DNA of 64,000 bases, taken from contig NZ_BMVY01000026.1 in NCBI RefSeq assembly GCF_014650955.1, forward strand, positions 62,001 to 126,000, in the 5' to 3' direction. Below, in pieces: positions 25,111 through 34,703 of this stretch; position 1 is the stretch's first letter, and each line of letters begins with the position of its first letter. The stretch is from Streptomyces tauricus (lineage in GTDB: Bacteria; Actinomycetota; Actinomycetes; Streptomycetales; Streptomycetaceae). The notes under the pieces were generated by a model. That model did not search any database. It was not told the origin of the DNA and saw only the letters and a program-made list of their open reading frames with translations. The translations under genes and the position numbers were made by a program.

Positions 25111-25908
25111 CTACACCCCCGCCCCCTCCACGGCCCGAGGCAATAGCGTCGCGTTCCCCAGGACGTCCGCCAGGTGGCGCTCGGCCACCGGCAGCACCTC
25201 CGCGATCCCGAGATCCCGCCCCAACTCGTGCGCCAGCGACGTAACCCCCGCATCGCGGATCCCGCAAGGAATGATCTTGTCGAAGCTGGACACGTCGGGG
25301 TTCACGTTCAGGGCGAAGCCGTGCATGGTGACCCCCTTCGCGACCCGGATCCCCATCGCGCAGATCTTGCGGTCCTCCCGCCGCTGCCCGGCGTTGGAGG
25401 GCGCGTACTCCGGCCCGTTCAGCCGCGGGTCGAACTCCTCGTCCGCCAGGCGGGGATCGAAGTCGAGGGAGAGCCCGCCGAGCGCCGGCCGCTGGTCCAC
25501 CGGATCGCCGAGGACCCAGACACCGGCCCGCCCCTCCACCCGGCTGGTCTCGACGCCGAACTCCGCGCAGACGCGGATCATCGCGTCCTCCAGGCGCCGG
25601 AGGTGGGCGACGACGTCCACCGGGCGCGGGAGCTTCTGGATCGGGTAGCCGACCAGTTGCCCAGGGCCGTGCCAGGTGATCTTCCCGCCCCGGTCCACGT
25701 CGACGACGGGCGTGCCGTCGAGGGGGCGCTCGTTGTCCGCCGTGCGCCGGCCGGCCGTGTAGACCGGGGGGTGCTCAAGGAGCAGACAGGTGTCGGGGAT
25801 CTCGTCCTGGAAGCGCGCCGTGTGCACACGGCGTTGCTCGTCCCAGGCTTCCTGGTACTCGACGGCGTCCGCACCGAAACCCATGCGGACGAACCGCAGC
25901 TCACTCAC
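25111..25908 (-). CDS. lipB: Octanoyl-[ACP]:protein N-octanoyltransferase
   Basis: Transfers octanoate from acyl carrier protein to the lipoyl lysine of target proteins, the step before LipA. 265 residues. Visible LipB features: YTAGRRTADNERP, the substrate-binding GGKITWHGPGQLVGYPI, the catalytic Lys region KICAMGIRV, and the catalytic Cys in KIIPCGIRDAGVTSL. GTG 25908 is chosen because AGGGAGG lies ten bases upstream; the rest of the upstream frame is not LipB-like. It precedes lipA, with a family B repeat between them. Confidence 0.96.
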   Translation of the reverse strand: MSELRFVRMGFGADAVEYQEAWDEQRRVHTARFQDEIPDTCLLLEHPPVYTAGRRTADNERPLDGTPVVDVDRGGKITWHGPGQLVGYPIQKLPRPVDVVAHLRRLEDAMIRVCAEFGVETSRVEGRAGVWVLGDPVDQRPALGGLSLDFDPRLADEEFDPRLNGPEYAPSNAGQRREDRKICAMGIRVAKGVTMHGFALNVNPDVSSFDKIIPCGIRDAGVTSLAHELGRDLGIAEVLPVAERHLADVLGNATLLPRAVEGAGV

Positions 25909-26190
25909 GGCAAGCGCCTCCCTTGCAAGAGTCTGTGGGGCCCGGAAACGGTGCCGTAAGGCTCGTAACGCCCCACGCCACTGTACGTCCGACCGGTGGA
26001 CGTCAGCTTTGAGGGCAATCCTCACACGATCGGATGAATGAACGTCGAAGTGTGCGATCGGTTGCTTACAGACCGCTACATTCGCGCCGTTCACGAGGCT
26101 AATAAGGGCTGCTCAAGGCATGGCGGCCGACCTCGCCCCGGACCTGCCCGCGCAGGCCCCCAGCCCGGAAGGCAGGAGTTCGCACCGCAG

Positions 26191-27672
26191 ATGACGGAAC
26201 GACCCGCGCAGCGCACCCCCAACCGTCAGCTCGCCGCACTTATCGCAGAAGCGGGGTTCTCCAACGCGGGGCTCGCCCGTCGAGTGGACCAGCTCGGCCT
26301 CGAACACGGTCTCGATCTGAGATACGACAAGACATCAGTGACCCGCTGGCTGCGAGGGCAGCAGCCACGGGGCACCACCCCGGCCCTGATCGCCGAGGTG
26401 TTCACCCGCCGCCTCGGCCGCCGGCTCAGCGCGCAGGACCTCGGACTCGACGCCTGCGCACCCGTCTACGCGGGGCTGGAGTTCGCCGCCACCCCGGAGG
26501 AGGCCGTCGACATCGTCGGCGGGCTCTGGCGCAAGGACTCGGGAAGTCATGCCGAGCTGCGCAAGATCGCGTTCACCCCGGCGGGGCTCGTCGTACCCAG
26601 CCGGGACTGGCTGATCGGCCGGGCCGACGACCGGGTGAGCCGCGGCGACCCCGGCGCGGCGCGCATCCCCGTACAGGGTGGCCGACCGGTTTCCGCGAAG
26701 CCCTCGGCCGTGCCGGAACAGGGCAGGCCGCAGTTCCGTCAGCGTGCGGGGACGGAGCGCGGACCCGGGCAGCGGGTGACCGCGGGTGACATCGCGGCCC
26801 TGCGCTCGGTCGGTGAGCTGTTCCGCTCCCTCGACAACGCGTACGGCGGAGGGCACGCCCGGCAGGCCCTCGTGCGCTACCTGGAGCACGAGCTGGAACC
26901 GATGCTCCGCGGCACGTACGGCGAGCAGACGGGGCGCCGGCTGTTCGCCGCGGCGGCCGATCTGACCCGGCTGGCCGGCTGGACCTCGTACGACATCGCC
27001 GCGCACGGGCTCGCACAGCGGTACTTCGTGCAGGCGCTGCGGCTCTCGCAGGCGGCGGCGGACCGGGCGTACGGCTCCTACGTGCTCGTGACGATGAGTC
27101 GACAAGCCGTCTATCTCGGGCACGGGCGGGAGGCGGTCCAACTGGCCCGGGTCGCCCAGCAGGGCGTGGGGTCCTCCGCGCCGCCGGTCGTCCAGGCGCT
27201 GCTGTACGCGGTCGAGGCGCGGGGGCACGGGGTGCTCGGCGAGGTGCGGGCGGCCACGGCCTCGCTCGTGCGGGCCGAGCGGGCGCTGGAGATCGCCCGG
27301 CCGGGGGACGAAGTCCCCTACTGGGCGCGGTTCTTCGACGAGGCGCAGCTCGCGGACGAGTTCGGGCACTGCCACCGGGATCTGCAGCAGTACCGGGCGG
27401 CGGCTCAGCACGCCGAGCGGTCGCTGCAGTTGCGTTCGCCCGGGTTCGCGCGCAGCCGGCTGTTCTGCCGGGTGGTCCTCGCCTCGGCGCGGCTGGGTCT
27501 CGGCGAACTCGACCAGGCGTGCCAGTTGGGGGCGGAGGCGGCCACGCAGGCGTCGGAGATGCGGTCTGTCCGGGCGCTGGAGTATGTGCGGGACTTCGAG
27601 CGGCGCCTGGAGCCGTACCGGGACGCGGCACCCGTACGCGGTTACCGCGACAAGGTCGCGACACTCGGCTGA
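26191..27672 (+). CDS. TPR-containing regulatory protein (NsdA-like)
   Basis: A 493-residue cytoplasmic protein. The N-terminal segment (about 8-70) looks like a helix-turn-helix variant (NRQLAALIAEAGFSNAGLAR; then SVTRWLRGQQPRG), and residues about 220-480 form TPR-like helical repeats. The layout recalls NsdA, a negative regulator of sporulation and antibiotic production in Streptomyces. I infer relationship only, not the same role. ATG 26191 follows GGCAGGAG by 12 bases and fits the conserved start; the upstream frame is non-coding. It is divergent from lipB, and a long family A repeat block follows it. Confidence 0.82.
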   Translation: MTERPAQRTPNRQLAALIAEAGFSNAGLARRVDQLGLEHGLDLRYDKTSVTRWLRGQQPRGTTPALIAEVFTRRLGRRLSAQDLGLDACAPVYAGLEFAATPEEAVDIVGGLWRKDSGSHAELRKIAFTPAGLVVPSRDWLIGRADDRVSRGDPGAARIPVQGGRPVSAKPSAVPEQGRPQFRQRAGTERGPGQRVTAGDIAALRSVGELFRSLDNAYGGGHARQALVRYLEHELEPMLRGTYGEQTGRRLFAAAADLTRLAGWTSYDIAAHGLAQRYFVQALRLSQAAADRAYGSYVLVTMSRQAVYLGHGREAVQLARVAQQGVGSSAPPVVQALLYAVEARGHGVLGEVRAATASLVRAERALEIARPGDEVPYWARFFDEAQLADEFGHCHRDLQQYRAAAQHAERSLQLRSPGFARSRLFCRVVLASARLGLGELDQACQLGAEAATQASEMRSVRALEYVRDFERRLEPYRDAAPVRGYRDKVATLG

Positions 27673-27760
27673 GCCGGGGGGAACGCGGGGGCCGTGCGCA
27701 CCGTCCCCCGCACCCCCTCCGGGGTGGAGGCGGCCATTCGGCTGCAGGCCGGTCGGTGCT

Positions 27761-28222
27761 GGCCGCGCAGTTCCCCGCGCCCCTTCCGGGGCGGGGGAAG
27801 CGGTCGTGTTTCGGCAGCGGCCCGATGGGTGCCGTTCGCCCAGTTCCTCGCGCCCCTTGCGCTTCGAGCGCGGGCCGGTCGGTGCTGGCCGCGCAGTTCC
27901 CCGCGCCCCCAAGGGGCCCGCGCCCCTGAGCTGAGGGCAGCTCGCTAGGGCGGAGGGGTGGAGGTCCTGCCCCGCGTCGGGACCTCCACCCCGGCTTCCC
28001 GGCGTACAACCGCCGCCTCCAGGGGCACGACCGACCTGCAGCCGAAGCACACCCCCGCCCCGTAAGGGGCGCGGGGAACTGCGCGGCCCACGCCAACCGG
28101 CCTGCAGCCGAATGGCCGCCTCCACCCCGTAAGGGGCGCGGGGAACGGCGCACCCGGCCCCCGCCAGCCCGCGGCCGAAGCGCACCCCGGCCCCGGTAGG
28201 GGCGCGGGGAACTGCGCGGCCC
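27761..28222. repeat. Family A repeats, three reverse then three forward copies
   Basis: This fills the 596-bp gap between convergent genes. Reverse-orientation cores lie near 27763, 27840 (degenerate) and 27887. Forward cores lie near 28067, 28131 and 28197, each preceded by a GTAAGG- or GTAGGG-like word. The half-blocks mirror each other, so the region can fold into several alternative hairpins. No gene is seen in the gap. Confidence 0.85.
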
Positions 28223-28268
28223 ACCCCCGTCGGCCCGCAGCCGCGACCCGCCCCCGCCCCGGACGGGG

Positions 28269-29639
28269 CTACGCCGCCGTAGGTGTCGGTAATGGGGGCG
28301 CCGGCAACGCCGGCCGTGCGGCGCCGAGGTCCTTCAGGAGCGCTCTCGCCGCCCGCCGGCCCGAGTGCAGGGCGCCCTGGACCGTACTCGTGTCGCGGTG
28401 GTCGCCGCAGACGTACAGGCCGTCCAGCAGCCGTACCGGCCGGCGCAGATCGTGCGGCGGCAGCATCGCCGGCACGGCGTCGGACGTGTGCCGGACCGCC
28501 AGCAGCTCCCAGCGGTCCGTGGCGGTGCCGTAGAGCGCCGCCAGATGCGCGCGCACGGCGCGGTCCGTGTCCGCGGGCGGCACGCCCAGGACCGTGGAGG
28601 AGATCAGCGCGCGCCCCGCCGGCGCACGGGACGGATCGACCTGGCTGACGACCGCCGTATGCGCGACCGGACCCCGCCGGTCCGCGTCCAGGAGCAGCGC
28701 CGCGTCCGTCGTGGGCGGCTCGTCCGACGTGTGGTGCACCACCGTCACCGGATGGCACGGCGGCACCCGCAGCCCGGGCAGCAGCTCCGCCGCGGCGCGG
28801 GCGCCGGTCGCCACCAGGACGGCCCGGCAACGCAGTTCACCGTGCTCGGCCGTCGTCACGGACGTGGTCGAGACGGCGGTGGCCCGCACTCCGGTACGGA
28901 CCGTCCCCGGCGGCAGGGCCCCGGCGAGCAGCTCCGGCAGGGCGTCGGCCCCGCCCTCGGGCAGGCACAGCCGCCCCGAGGCGAACGCCCGCAGCGTGAG
29001 GTCGGCGCACCGGCTGGACGTCGCCAGATCCGGATCGCAGAGCAGCGCCGCCAGAAGGGGGCGCAGAAAACCCTCGACCGTACGGGCGGGCATGCCGCGG
29101 GCCGCGAGCGCACGCCCGGCGGGCCGCTCGGGCCGGGCCAGCAGCCGCTCCACGGGGACGGCCGCGATCCCGCCGAGCGCGGCGGACAGCCGGGCCTGGT
29201 CGAGCGCGCCCCCGAGCGGGGGATACGCCCGCGACACGGGCTCGGCGGCCGAGGGCAGCTGCCGCAGCCTGCGCGGGGGGCTCACAAAGGCGCGCGCCGC
29301 GTCGAGTGCGCCCCTTGCGCCCCCGGCGCTCGCGGGCTCACCCGCCCGGTGCACACGCCCCTCGGCGTGGACGAGGACACCGGCGGCGAACGGGCGCAGG
29401 ACGAGGGCGTCCAGGCCCGGCGTCAGCCGCAGTTCGGGGTACGACGTGAAGAGGAGCCGTCCGACGCGGTCGAGACGGAAACCGTCGATCTTCTCCGTCG
29501 CCATCCGGCCGCCCACGTGAGGGGCGGCCTCCAGGACGACGGTCGACAGACCTGCGCTGTTCAAGCGTTGTGCGGCCGAGAGTCCCGCGACCCCGGCCCC
29601 CACGATGACGACGTCCGCCTGGCAAGCGGGCTCAAGCAC
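28269..29639 (-). CDS. FAD-dependent oxidoreductase (amine oxidase/desaturase-like)
   Basis: A 456-residue flavoprotein. The N-terminal dinucleotide motif VVIVGAGVAGLSAAQRL is followed by the acidic end of the second strand (VVLEAAPHVGGRM), typical of the amine oxidase, protoporphyrinogen oxidase and phytoene desaturase superfamily. A second FAD contact (LYVCGDHRDTSTVQGALHSG) closes the protein. The substrate is unknown; no carotenoid or haem genes are adjacent. The GTG at 29639 has AGGAGGGG upstream. It may form a transcript with the TIGR01777 gene 206 bp upstream. Confidence 0.88.
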   Translation of the reverse strand: MLEPACQADVVIVGAGVAGLSAAQRLNSAGLSTVVLEAAPHVGGRMATEKIDGFRLDRVGRLLFTSYPELRLTPGLDALVLRPFAAGVLVHAEGRVHRAGEPASAGGARGALDAARAFVSPPRRLRQLPSAAEPVSRAYPPLGGALDQARLSAALGGIAAVPVERLLARPERPAGRALAARGMPARTVEGFLRPLLAALLCDPDLATSSRCADLTLRAFASGRLCLPEGGADALPELLAGALPPGTVRTGVRATAVSTTSVTTAEHGELRCRAVLVATGARAAAELLPGLRVPPCHPVTVVHHTSDEPPTTDAALLLDADRRGPVAHTAVVSQVDPSRAPAGRALISSTVLGVPPADTDRAVRAHLAALYGTATDRWELLAVRHTSDAVPAMLPPHDLRRPVRLLDGLYVCGDHRDTSTVQGALHSGRRAARALLKDLGAARPALPAPPLPTPTAA

Positions 29640-29845
29640 GTGCCCCTCCTAGAGGTCGCGCGGCTGCTTGGAGGCGTCCCGCCCCCAACGGGCATCCGGA
29701 ATACCCGACTTCGGGACGAGAGTAGGGCCGCGACCGGTCGGAGGAACTCGCGCATGAGCAGGGCACGGTCGCACGCCGGTCGCATGTGGTCGGCGTACGA
29801 CCGGAGTGGGCGCGCGGGAAGCGTGCCCGGGTGCCGGGGCCGTAC

Positions 29846-30745
29846 CTACCCCTGGGCCGCCCGGACGGCCTCCTCGATCCCGGGGAACGCGAAGGTGAAG
29901 CCCGACTCCAGCAGCCGGGTGGGAAGGACGCGCTGGCTGCCCAGTACCTCCTGGGCCATCTCGCCGAGCACGGCCCTCAGTACGGGCGCCGGCACCGAGA
30001 ACAGCGTGGGCCGGTGCAGGACACGCCCCATGGCGGCCGTGATCTCGCCGTTGGTGAGCGGCTCCGGAGCCGTCAGGTTGAAGGGCCCGGACAGAGACTC
30101 GGAGTCGATCAGGAACCGCAGCGCGGCCACATGGTCGTGCAGCGCGATATAGCTCCAGTACTGCCGCCCGTCGCCCATCTTCCCGCCGAGCCCCGCCTTG
30201 AACAGCGGGAAGAGCCGCCCCCAGGCGCCGCCCTTGGGGGCCACCACCAGTCCGGTGCGGGCGAAGACGGTCCGTACGCCCGCCTCCTGCGCGGGGGCCG
30301 CCGCCCCCTCCCACTCCACGCACAGCGAGGGCAGGAACCCGTCCCCGGGGGGCGCGCTCTCGTCCACGGCCCGGGTGCCGGTGTCCCCGTAGAAGCCCAT
30401 GGCGCTGCCGTTCAGGAAGACCCTCGGCGGCCGGTCGAGCGTGGCGGCTGCCTCCGCGAGGGTGGCCGTGCCGAGGAGCCGGCTGTCGCGGATCGTCCGC
30501 TTGTAGTCGTCGGACCAGCGGCGGTCGGCGATCCCGGCGCCCGCGAGGTTCACCACGGCGTCGCAGCCGGACAGGCCCACCGCGTCCACATACTGCCGCT
30601 CGGGGTGCCACTCGACCTCGTCGTCCGCCCGGGGCGTGCGGCGTACCAGCCGTACCACCTCGTGCCCGTCGGCGGTCAGTGAGCGCACCAGGGCCGTACC
30701 GATGAGGCCGGACGCGCCGGCCACGGCGATTCGCGAAGCTTCCAT
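29846..30745 (-). CDS. TIGR01777-family SDR (epimerase-like, SDR39U1)
   Basis: A 299-residue extended SDR. The NAD(P)-binding motif GASGLIG at residues 10-16 is followed by an Arg-rich selector (LVRRTPR) suggesting NADP. Family landmarks are CDAVVNLAGAGIADRRW, FLNGSAMGFYGDTG and the C-terminal DUF1731-like helix (LRAVLGEMAQEVLGSQRV). The cellular role of this family is unknown in most bacteria. The ATG start opens directly on the first beta strand. It is divergent from a GNAT gene. Confidence 0.92.
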   Translation of the reverse strand: MEASRIAVAGASGLIGTALVRSLTADGHEVVRLVRRTPRADDEVEWHPERQYVDAVGLSGCDAVVNLAGAGIADRRWSDDYKRTIRDSRLLGTATLAEAAATLDRPPRVFLNGSAMGFYGDTGTRAVDESAPPGDGFLPSLCVEWEGAAAPAQEAGVRTVFARTGLVVAPKGGAWGRLFPLFKAGLGGKMGDGRQYWSYIALHDHVAALRFLIDSESLSGPFNLTAPEPLTNGEITAAMGRVLHRPTLFSVPAPVLRAVLGEMAQEVLGSQRVLPTRLLESGFTFAFPGIEEAVRAAQG

Positions 30746-30841
30746 GACCCCATCCTGCGTCAGTCAACCCGGGAGCACCGCGCCGAGGGGGGGCGTGCGC
30801 CCGGGGGTGGCGCCCGGCGCGCCCGCTCTACAGTGACGTGC

Positions 30842-31366
<525 letters not shown>

Positions 31367-31530
31367 TCCCGACCATGGCCCCGACCCCGGCCCCGGGCGA
31401 CGCGGGAGCAGAGGCGGCTTTCAGCCAGGGCCGCGGGAGCCGAGGAGACTTTGCGCCGGGGCCGCGGGATCAGAGGCGGGCTTCAGCAGAGGCTGAGGGA
31501 CCAGACGCGGCCTTCAGCCGGAGACGTCGC

Positions 31531-32715
31531 TCAGGACGTCACCAGGTCTCCCGTGTCCACCGGCGACGACGACTTCGCCGCCCGCGCCGCGTCGTCCGCG
31601 ACCTCGTCGGCGGTCAGCACGTAACCCGTCTCGGCGTCGCTCGTGGAGCGGGCGAAGACGACACCGAAGACCTTGCCGTCGGTGGTCAGCAGGGGGCCGC
31701 CCGAGTTGCCGGGGCGGACCGTGGAGCGGATCGAGTAGATCTCGCGGGTGACCAGGTCGGAGCCGTAGATGTTCCGGCCCTGGGCGTCGATCTTGTTCGC
31801 GACCGTCGCCGCCTGGAGGTCGAGGCCGCCGTCCTGCGGGTAGCCCGCGACCACGGCCGCGTCACCGCGCGCCGCACTCGTGTCGAACGCCAGCACGGGG
31901 GCCCTGAGCCCCGGCACGTCGAGCACCGCCACGTCCTTCTGCGGGTCGAAGAGGACGACCTTCGCCTCGTACGCCCGGCCCGTGCCGCCCACCCGGACGG
32001 TCGGGTCGTCGATGCCCGCCACCACATGGGCGTTGGTCATCACGTGCTCCGAGGCGAACACGAAGCCGCTGCCCTCGCGGCCCTGGGTGCCGACCGCGCC
32101 CTCGACCTTCACCGTGGAGCGCTGCGCGGCCCGTGTGGCGGCGGCGGTGACGCTGTCCCCGGAGGGCTTGGCGACCGTGGCCGTCGGCTCGTTCTCGAAG
32201 GGGTTGAAGACCTGCGGGAAACCGGCTTCCGTGAGCGCCGAGGTGGCCCGGGAGAACCAGGCCGGGGTCGTCTCCGGCATCGTGTCCTGCACCGCGCCGA
32301 GCAGCGCGGAGTCCCGGATCGAGGAGGTGACGACGGGCGAGGCCGACGAGCCGAGGACACTCGCGGCCACCCAGGCGACGAGCAGCACGGCGACCGAGTT
32401 CGCCGCGGCGCCGCCCACTCCGTCGGCCACGCGCAGGGGCCCCTGGTCCAGTTCGCGGCGCAGCTTCAGCGCCAGCCGCCCCGCCAGCTCGTGGCCCACC
32501 GCGGCGGGCAGCAGCACGGTGAGCACCGCCGTGACCGTCGCGGCGGTGGTCCCCGCCTCCACCAGGTCCATCACCCAGGGCAGCACCCATACGCCGATGA
32601 CGGCACCGCCCACGAAGCCGGCCAGCGAGACACAGCCCGCGACCAGTCCGCGCCGGTAGCCGGACGCCGCGTAGCCGAGGATGACCAGCAACAGCAGGAT
32701 GTCGAGCAGGTCCAC
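31531..32715 (-). CDS. marP: MarP-like membrane serine protease (CvpA + trypsin-like)
   Basis: A 394-residue membrane protease of the actinobacterial MarP family. Four CvpA-like membrane helices occupy residues about 3-140. A chymotrypsin-fold domain on the outer face follows, with catalytic His (MTNAHVV), Asp (KDVAVLDV) and Ser (STVRPGNSGGPLL). In Mycobacterium MarP is needed for acid and oxidative resistance and acts on a peptidoglycan hydrolase; the role here is inferred. GTG 32715 follows AAGGGAG. It is divergent from a peptidoglycan amidase gene across about 190 bp. Confidence 0.92.
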   Translation of the reverse strand: MDLLDILLLLVILGYAASGYRRGLVAGCVSLAGFVGGAVIGVWVLPWVMDLVEAGTTAATVTAVLTVLLPAAVGHELAGRLALKLRRELDQGPLRVADGVGGAAANSVAVLLVAWVAASVLGSSASPVVTSSIRDSALLGAVQDTMPETTPAWFSRATSALTEAGFPQVFNPFENEPTATVAKPSGDSVTAAATRAAQRSTVKVEGAVGTQGREGSGFVFASEHVMTNAHVVAGIDDPTVRVGGTGRAYEAKVVLFDPQKDVAVLDVPGLRAPVLAFDTSAARGDAAVVAGYPQDGGLDLQAATVANKIDAQGRNIYGSDLVTREIYSIRSTVRPGNSGGPLLTTDGKVFGVVFARSTSDAETGYVLTADEVADDAARAAKSSSPVDTGDLVTS

Positions 32716-32903
32716 GGAGCTCCCTTTCTCTTGGGCCCCTTAGTACGCGCCGGGCGGGCCCAGTGATCAGGTACGCGCGTGGGGAACCGACCGGCCGGCA
32801 CACGTGCGTGGACCTGTAGAAACGTCCCGGACCGGGGCGTTGGTTCCACCGGGTGGCACACCACACATCGCGGACCCTCCCGGTGTCCCGGAGAGTGGGT
32901 CGC

Positions 32904-33722
32904 ATGTGCGCCCACCGGAGCCCGCTCACGGCCCGCATACCCCGCCTTCCGCGCCTCGTGCCGGACCGGATCCCGCGTGCCGCGCGCGCCGTGCTGGCCT
33001 GCCTCCCCGGTCTCGCGGCCGTCGCCGCGCTGGTGCTCTGCGCCGTGGGCGTCGACCGGACGCCGGGCGACGCCGAGCGGGCCGTCGCGGCCCGCGCCTC
33101 CGTCGGGCACAAGGCCCCGAAGCCGCCCGTCGTACCGAGGGAACGCTGGCTGGGCGACGCCGAGACCAGCCAGCCGCCGACCCGGTACGCCGACCGGGTG
33201 TCCGCCGTCTTCGTGCATCACACCGACTCGCCCAACGGCTACGACTGCGCCGACGCGCCCCGCATCATCCAGTACCTGTACACGGGGCAGGCCGGGGTCC
33301 GGCACTGGGACGACATCGGCTACAACTTCCTCGTCGACCGCTGCGGCACCGTCTACGAGGGCCGGGCGGGCGGCGTCGGACGGGCCGTCGTCGGCGCCCA
33401 CACCCAGGGCTTCAACGTGGGTACGACGGGCATCGCGGCACTCGGTACGTTCACCGCGGGCGTGCCGGTGCCCAAGGCCATGACCGACGCGATCGCCGCC
33501 GTGGCCGCCTGGAAACTGGGGCTCACGGGCGTCGATCCGCGCGCGCCCGTGCGGTTGGTGTCCACGAACAGCCTGAGCAAGTATCCGGCGGGCACTCGGG
33601 GCACCTTCACCGCGGTCTCCGGCCACACCGACGGCTACTGGACCGCTTGCCCGGGGGCCGCGCTCATGGCCCGTCTGCCCGCGATCAGGCAGCAGGCCGC
33701 GCGCTTGCAGGGGCGCCAGTGA
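32904..33722 (+). CDS. Exported PGRP-type N-acetylmuramoyl-L-alanine amidase
   Basis: A 272-residue amidase_2/PGRP-fold enzyme expected to cut the bond between muramic acid and the peptide stem. A single membrane or signal helix (residues about 28-52, ACLPGLAAVAALVLCAVGV) exports it. Zinc ligands of the fold are visible: His pair in VFVHHTDSP, His in SGHTDGYW, and Cys-Pro-Gly in TACPGAAL. ATG 32904 is chosen over GTG 32853 because GGAGAG lies eight bases upstream. It is divergent from the MarP-like gene. Confidence 0.9.
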   Translation: MCAHRSPLTARIPRLPRLVPDRIPRAARAVLACLPGLAAVAALVLCAVGVDRTPGDAERAVAARASVGHKAPKPPVVPRERWLGDAETSQPPTRYADRVSAVFVHHTDSPNGYDCADAPRIIQYLYTGQAGVRHWDDIGYNFLVDRCGTVYEGRAGGVGRAVVGAHTQGFNVGTTGIAALGTFTAGVPVPKAMTDAIAAVAAWKLGLTGVDPRAPVRLVSTNSLSKYPAGTRGTFTAVSGHTDGYWTACPGAALMARLPAIRQQAARLQGRQ

Positions 33723-33846
33723 GTTCTGCCGGGCGCCCATGAAGACGGCAGTCGGTGTGTCTCACAGGTGGGTCACAGCGGGGGCACGGTCCGTGCCGAG
33801 CTGGGGCTCCTAGCTTCGTGGCACGCACTGACTGGAGGTGGGGATC

Positions 33847-34080
33847 ATGAACAGTCAAGAGAAGCAGCCCCCGCGTACGCCGCTGTGGGGGCGGATCGTA
33901 CGCAGTCCCTGGACCGTCGCCTGTGTGGTGGCCGCCGTCGTGGTGGGGCCTTCCGCCGCCACCGCGTCCGCGCTCGACCGGGCCAACGCGGCGCCCCCGC
34001 ACAGCGCCCCCGGCGGCAGCTCGCGGGCGTCAGTCCGCGAAGCGGTCCCACAGCCGTGGCAGGCGCTCCTCAAGGAGTGA
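33847..34080 (+). CDS. Small exported protein of unknown function
   Basis: A 77-residue protein. The basic N-terminus and a hydrophobic helix (VACVVAAVVVGPSAATASA) resemble a signal peptide with a cleavage site near ASA. The remaining 35 residues are Ala/Pro/Ser-rich. GGAGG lies about eight bases before the ATG at 33847, which is the main support. Its 3' end overlaps the end of the convergent DUF4240 gene by 51 bp, which is unusual and lowers confidence. Confidence 0.6.
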   Translation: MNSQEKQPPRTPLWGRIVRSPWTVACVVAAVVVGPSAATASALDRANAAPPHSAPGGSSRASVREAVPQPWQALLKE

Positions 34081-34548
34081 GTGGTTCTCCAGGTCGAGCG
34101 GGGTGCCCAGCGGCTCGGGAGGCGCCGCCGGGATGCCCAGGTCGGGGGCGACGGCGCCGGTGAGCTGCTCGTACGCCTCGTCCGCCGCGTACCCCAGCTC
34201 CTCGGCGTCCCCGTCGACCTCGTCGTCGAAGTCCCGCAGGAGGTCGGCCAGTCGGTCCGGATCGTGCACGGCACCCTCGTACGTCTCCCGGCCCTGCCCG
34301 ATCAGCCAGCAGCGGAAGAAGTCGAAGGCGTCGTCGCTGGCCCCGTCGAGCAGGATCCAGGCGGCGCCCCACAGGTCCCAGGTGTACGCGCGGTTGTAGC
34401 GGGCCTCGAAGTGACGGGCGAAGTCGAGGACCATCTCGGGGTCCAGCCGGAGCAACCGCTCGACGAGCAGGTCGGCCTGCTCCTCGGGGTCGCCCTCGGC
34501 GGCCTCGCGGGTCGCGTCCACCAGCTCCCAGAACTCCGTCTCGTCCAT
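34030..34548 (-). CDS. DUF4240 protein
   Basis: A 172-residue acidic cytoplasmic protein. The N-terminal MDETEFWELVDATREAAEG and the Trp-rich centre (YNRAYTWDLWGAAWILLDG) match DUF4240 as I remember it, a family with no known function that often stands alone. ATG 34548 is used; GTG 34551 directly before it is the alternative. There is no strong ribosome site. It is convergent with and overlaps the small exported protein gene. Confidence 0.85.
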   Translation of the reverse strand: MDETEFWELVDATREAAEGDPEEQADLLVERLLRLDPEMVLDFARHFEARYNRAYTWDLWGAAWILLDGASDDAFDFFRCWLIGQGRETYEGAVHDPDRLADLLRDFDDEVDGDAEELGYAADEAYEQLTGAVAPDLGIPAAPPEPLGTPLDLENHSLLEERLPRLWDRFAD

Positions 34549-34703
34549 CACGGGACAAGCATCGGGCCTGGACCCGGCCCGCGCACCCGGGGACAGGCGG
34601 ATCGTTATGCGCGCACATGCCGCCGGAAAATCCGACAGCAGGTGTCGGTATTCGGCGGGATGCTCGGCGTATGGAGATTGCGGAACAAGCGGAGCAGGGG
34701 AAC

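Noticed and set aside
26113..26190. Upstream in-frame extension of the TPR regulator to 26038
   Set aside because: The extra residues do not fit the helix-turn-helix start, and GGCAGGAG supports ATG 26191.
26335..28830. 831-residue minus-strand frame
   Set aside because: Runs opposite the TPR regulator gene and through the family A repeat block into another gene in the wrong frame.
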